Source: Amblyomma americanum (taxonomy: Eukaryota > Arthropoda > Arachnida > Ixodida > Ixodidae). From it: a stretch of DNA of 64,000 bases. The stretch spans positions 185,687,806 through 185,751,805 of the forward strand of contig NC_135502.1 in NCBI RefSeq assembly GCF_052857255.1. The letters are read 5' to 3'. The position numbers and the translations under genes are program-made. Below are positions 59,501 through 64,000 of the stretch, one piece after another (the stretch's first letter is position 1; each line of letters begins with the position of its first letter). The notes under the pieces are model-generated. The model had not been told where the DNA came from. It ran no database searches and was given only the letters and a program-made list of their open reading frames with translations.

Positions 59501-62500
59501 GAGAGCCGCTGCGACATCGATGTCAAACTGCTTTAAAAAGAATCACGCTGCGTTCATCGAAACGGGGAATATTGGCGCCGTGAGCGAGATGACTATCAGG
59601 AACTATTTCGTCTTTTTGGTTCAGATTGTTGGTTTTGTTCTACCTTGCTGCATTGCTCATGAGACAGCCTAGATTACCGACAGCTGCCTGAAAACGCTGA
59701 ACAGATGTAACTCCGAGAGTTACGATGCTACAAGGACCATCGAGCAACACGGCATAAGCCCCTGTGGGAACAGTCAACCGCTGTGCACGGCACTCGGAGT
59801 AACACGGGAGCAGCTGCGACATCGACGTCAAACTGCTTTAAACGGAGTCACGCTCCGTTCATCAGAACGGGGCATGGTGGCACCGTGAGCGAGATGACGT
59901 TGAGGAACTGTATCATATTTTTAGTTGAGATTTTTGGTTTTGTTATACCAGGCTGCATTGTTCATGAGAACGCCTGGATTCCCGACCACGACCTGAAAGC
60001 ACTAAACAGACGTAACTCCGAGAGTTACGATGCTACAAGGAACATCGAGCAACACGGCATCAGCCCCTGTGGGAACAGTCCACCGCTGTCCCAGGCCCTC
60101 GGAGAAACACGGGAGCAGCTGCGACATCGACGTCAAACAGCTTTAAACGTAGTCACGCTCCGTTCATCGAAACGGTGAATATTGGCGCCGTGAGCGGGAT
60201 GACTTTGAGGAACTATTTCGTCTTTTTGGTTCAGATTGTTGGTTTTGTTCTACCTTGCTGCATTGCTCATGAGACCGCCTGGATTACCGACAGCTACCTG
60301 AAAATGCTGAACAGATGTAACTCCGAGAGTTACGATGCTACAAGGAACATCGAGCAACACGGCATCAGCACCTGTGGGAACAGTCAACCGCTGTGCACGG
60401 CCCTCGGAGCAACACGGGAGCAGCTGCGACATCGACGTCAAGCTGCTTTGAACAGAGCCACGCTCCGCTCATCGGAACGAGGCGTGGTGGCCCCGTGAAC
60501 GAGATGACGTTGAGGAACTGTTTCGTTTTTTTGGTTCACATTGTTGGTTTTGTTCTACCTGGCTGCATTACTCACGAGAACGCCTGGACTACCGACAGCG
60601 ACCTGAAAACGCTGAACAGAAGTAACTCCGAGAGATACGATGCTACAAGGAACATCGAGCAACACGCCATCAGCCCCTGTGGGAACAGCCCACCGCTGTC
60701 CCGGCCCTCGGAGTAACCCGGGAGCCGCTGCGACATCGACGTCAAACAGCTTTAAACAGAGTCACACTCCCTTCATCGGAACGGGGAATGGTGGCACCGT
60801 GAGCGAGGTGACGTTCAGGAAATATATCATATTTTTAGTTGAGATTGTTGGTTTTGTTATACCAGGCTGCTTTGCTCATGAGAACGCCTGGATTCCCGAC
60901 CACGACGTGAAAACACTAAACAGACGTAACTCCGAGAGTTACGACGCTACAAGGAACATCGAGCAACACGGCATCAGCCCCTGTGGGAACAGTCCACCGC
61001 TGTCCCCGGCCCTCGGAGTAACTGGGAGCCGCTGCGACCTCGAAGTCAAACTTCTTTAAACAGAGTTAAGCTCCGTTCATCGCAATAGCGCATGGTGGCA
61101 CCGTGAGCTAGATGACGTTGAGGAAATATATCATATTTTCAGTTTAAATTGTTGGTTTTGTTATACCAGGCTGCATTGCTCATGAGAACGCCTGGATTAC
61201 CGACAGCGACCTGAAAACGCTGCAAATATGTAACTCCGAGAGTTACGATGCTACAAGGTACATCGAACAACACGGCATCAGCCCCTGTGGGAACAGTCCA
61301 CCGCTCTGCACGGCCATCGGAGTAACATGGGAGCCGCTGCGACATCGACGTCAAACTGCTTTAAAAAGAATCACGCTGCGTTCATCGAAACGGGGAATAT
61401 TGGCGCCGTGAGCGAGATGACTTTGAGGAACTATTTCGTCTTTTTGGTTCAGATTGTTGGTTTTGTTCTACCTTGCTGCAGTGCTCATGAGAACGCCTGG
61501 ACTACCGACAGCGACCTGAAAACGCTGAACAGATGTAACTCCGAGTGTTACGATGCTACAAGGAACATCGAGCAACACGGCATCAGCCCATGTGGGAACA
61601 GTCCTCCGCTCTGCACTGCCATCGGAGTAACATGGGAGCCGCTGCGACATCGATGTCAAACTGCTTTAAAAAGAATCACGCTGCGTTCATCGAAACGGGA
61701 AATATTGGCGCCGTGAGCGAGATGACATTCAGGAACTATTTCGTCTTTTTGGTTCAGATTGTTGGTTTTGTTCTACCTTGCTGCATTGCTCATGAGACCG
61801 CCTGGATTACCGACAGCTACCTGAAAACGCTGAACAGATGTAACTCCGAGAGTTACGGTGCTACAAGGAACATCGAGCAACACGGCATCAGCCCCTCGGA
61901 GTAACACGGGAGCAGCTGCGACATCGACGTCAAACTGCTTTAAACGGAGTCAGCTCCGTTCATCGGAAAGGGGCATGGTGGCACCGTGAGCGAGATGACG
62001 TTGATTAAATATTTTGTATTTTTAATTCAGATTCTTGGTTTTGTAATACCTGGCTGCATTTCTCATGAGAACGCCTGGATTCCCGGCCACGACCTGAAAA
62101 CACTAAACAGACGTAACTCCGAGAGATACGATGCTACAAGGAACATCGAGCAACACACCATCAGCCCCTGTGGGAACAGCCCACCGCTGTCCCCGGCCCT
62201 CGGAGTAACCCGGGAGCCGCTGCGACATCGATGTCAAACAGCTTTAAACAGAGTCACACTCCCTCCATCGGAACGGCGAATGGTGGCACCGTAAGCGAGA
62301 TGACGTTGAGGAACTATTTCGTCTTCTTGGTTCAGATTGTTGGTTTTGTTCTACCTGGCTGCATTGCTCGTGAGCACGCCTGGATTACCGACAGCAACCT
62401 GAAAACGCTGCACAGATATAACTCCGAGAGTTACAATTCTACAAGGAACATCGAGCAACACGGCATCAGCCCCTGTGGGAACAGTCCACCGCTCTGCACG

Positions 62501-64000
62501 GCCATCGGAGTAACATGGGAGGCGCTGCGACATCGACGTCAAACTGCTTTAAAAAGAATCACGCTGCGTTCATCGAAACGGAGAATATTTTCGCCGTGAG
62601 CGAGATGACTTCGAGGAACTATTTCGTCTTTTTGGTTCAGATTGTTGGTTTTGTTCTACCTTGCTGCATTGCTCATGAGACCGCCTGGATTACCGAGAGC
62701 TACCTGAAAACGTTGAACAGATGTAACTCCGAGAGTTACGATGCTACAAGGAACATCGAGCAACACGGCATCAGCCCCTGTGGGAACAGTCCACCGCCCT
62801 CCACAGACCTCGGAGTAACATGGGAGCCGCTGCGACATCGACGTAAAGCTGCTTTGAACAGAGTCACGCTCCGTTCATCGGAACGGGGCATGGTGGCACC
62901 GTGAGCGAGATGACGTTGAGGAAATATATCATATTTTTAGTTGAGAGTGTTGGTTTTGTTATACCAGGCTGCATTGCTCATGAGAACGCCTGGATTACCG
63001 ACAGCGACCTGAAAACGCTGCAAAGATGTAACTCCGAGAGTTACGATGCTACAAGGTACATCGAACAACACGGCATCAGCCCCTGTGAGAACAGTCCCCC
63101 GCTCTGCACGGGCATCGGAGTAACATGGGAGCCGCTGCGACATCGAGGTCAAACTGCTTTAAACAGAGTCACGCTCCGTTCATCGGAACGGGGCATGGTG
63201 GTGACTTGAGCGAGATGACGTTGAGGAACTATTTCGTCTTTTTCGTTCAGATTGTTGGTTTTGTTCCACCTGGCTGCATTGCTCACGAGAACGCCTGGAT
63301 TACCCACAGCTACCTGAAAACGCTGAACAGATGTAACTCCGAGAGTTACGATGCTACAAGCAACATCGAGCAACACGGCATCAGCCCCGTCGGGAACAGT
63401 CCACCGTTCTGAACTGCCATCGGAGTAACATGGGAGCCGCTGCGACATCGAGGTCAAACTGCTTTAAAAAGAATCACGCTGCGTTCATCGAAACGGGGAA
63501 TATTGGCGCCGTGAGCGAGATGACTTTCAGGAACTATTTCGTCTTTTTGGTTGAGATTGTTGGTTTTGTTCTACCTTGCTGCATTGCTCATGAGACCGCC
63601 TGGATTCCCGACCACGACCTGAAAGCACTAAACAGACGTAACTCCGAGAGTAACGATGCTACAAGGAACATCGAGCAACACGGCATCAGCCCCTGTGGGA
63701 ACAGTCCACCGCTGTCCCCGGCCCTCGGAGTAACACGGGAGCAGCTGCGACATCGACGTCAAGCTGCGTTGAACAGAGTCACGCTCCGTTCATCGGAACG
63801 AGGCGTGGTGGGCCCCGTGAACGAGATGAAGTTGAGGAACTGTTTCGTTTTTTTGGTTCAAATTGTTGATTTTGTTCTACCTGGCTGCATTGATCACGAG
63901 AACGCCTAGATTACCGACAGCGAACTGAAAACGCTGCACAGATGTAATACCGAGAGTTAAAATGCTACAAGGAACATCGAGCAACACGGCATCAGCCTCT
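50576..64000. repeat. Satellite block 5
   Basis: About 44 monomers running off the window. The left part matches block 2 after LINE copy 1 (offset 41,817), including one copy of the 12-monomer unit near 51.6-55.2 kb. The next part matches 16.7-17.7 kb (offset 38,193) and then 17.9-19.2 kb (offset 39,395), a difference of about four monomers. From about 60.8 kb it matches the start of block 4 (offset 28,619), with three monomers missing near 63.1 kb (offset 27,707). Monomers near 58,575 and 61,894 carry the same internal deletion as the one at 33,281. No gene or other element is seen. Confidence 0.95.

Noticed and set aside
1..64000. CRISPR array or bacterial operons
   Set aside because: The period is about 305 bp with no short repeat-spacer pattern. 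The elements are eukaryotic retrotransposons, and GTG or TTG starts have no meaning here.
1..64000. tRNA, rRNA or other RNA genes
   Set aside because: No cloverleaf, A/B box pair or ribosomal segment was recognised. The only tRNA-related sequence is the primer-binding site at 31,986-32,003.

Overview
This window is repetitive eukaryotic nuclear DNA with no recognisable single-copy host gene. About 44 kb of it is one tandem satellite with a monomer of roughly 305 bp, which I estimate at about 146 copies. Four mobile elements interrupt it: three nearly identical 5.0-kb non-LTR retrotransposons (LINEs) and one 4.5-kb Ty3/Gypsy LTR retrotransposon, all coding on the minus strand. The element types (a CR1/L2-like LINE carrying a 2A-like motif, and a Gypsy element primed by a tRNA-Ser-like site) fit an arthropod, possibly a tick. 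That taxonomic guess is inference.

Layout: satellite block 1 (1-3754); LINE copy 1 (3755-8758); satellite block 2 (8759-21185); LINE copy 2 (21186-26193); satellite block 3 (26194-27655); LTR element (27656-32186); satellite block 4 (32187-45566); LINE copy 3 (45567-50575); satellite block 5 (50576-64000). The satellite has higher-order structure. A 12-monomer, 3,624-bp unit is tandemly doubled at about 9.77-17.02 kb and occurs once more near 51.6-55.2 kb. A 6-monomer, 1,828-bp unit is doubled at about 39.34-42.87 kb. All three LINE copies sit at the same base of the same monomer type with the same flanks, so they descend from one insertion later multiplied with its surrounding satellite. Copies 1 and 3 are the closest pair. 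The LTR element inserted later: it has a 5-bp target duplication, and the corresponding positions near 18,389 and 57,784 are empty.

The LINE has an unusual coding plan. Its 5' end is an array of about 294-bp monomers that stay in frame with ORF1. ORF1 carries a 2A-like NPGP motif, then a coiled coil and an L1-ORF1p-like RNA-binding region. ORF1 ends at a single TAG, and ORF2 (endonuclease plus reverse transcriptase) continues in the same frame, with no further stop and no in-frame ATG until the endonuclease begins. The bases after the TAG (CGATTA) resemble a known stop-readthrough context. All three copies share a frameshift and a TGA in the ORF2 C-terminal tail, and copy 3 has an extra stop in ORF2. 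The LTR element has one continuous gag-pol frame broken by one stop in RNase H, and its LTRs differ at 5 of 182 positions.

Long open frames in the satellite exist because one open sequence was copied many times. I do not treat them as genes.
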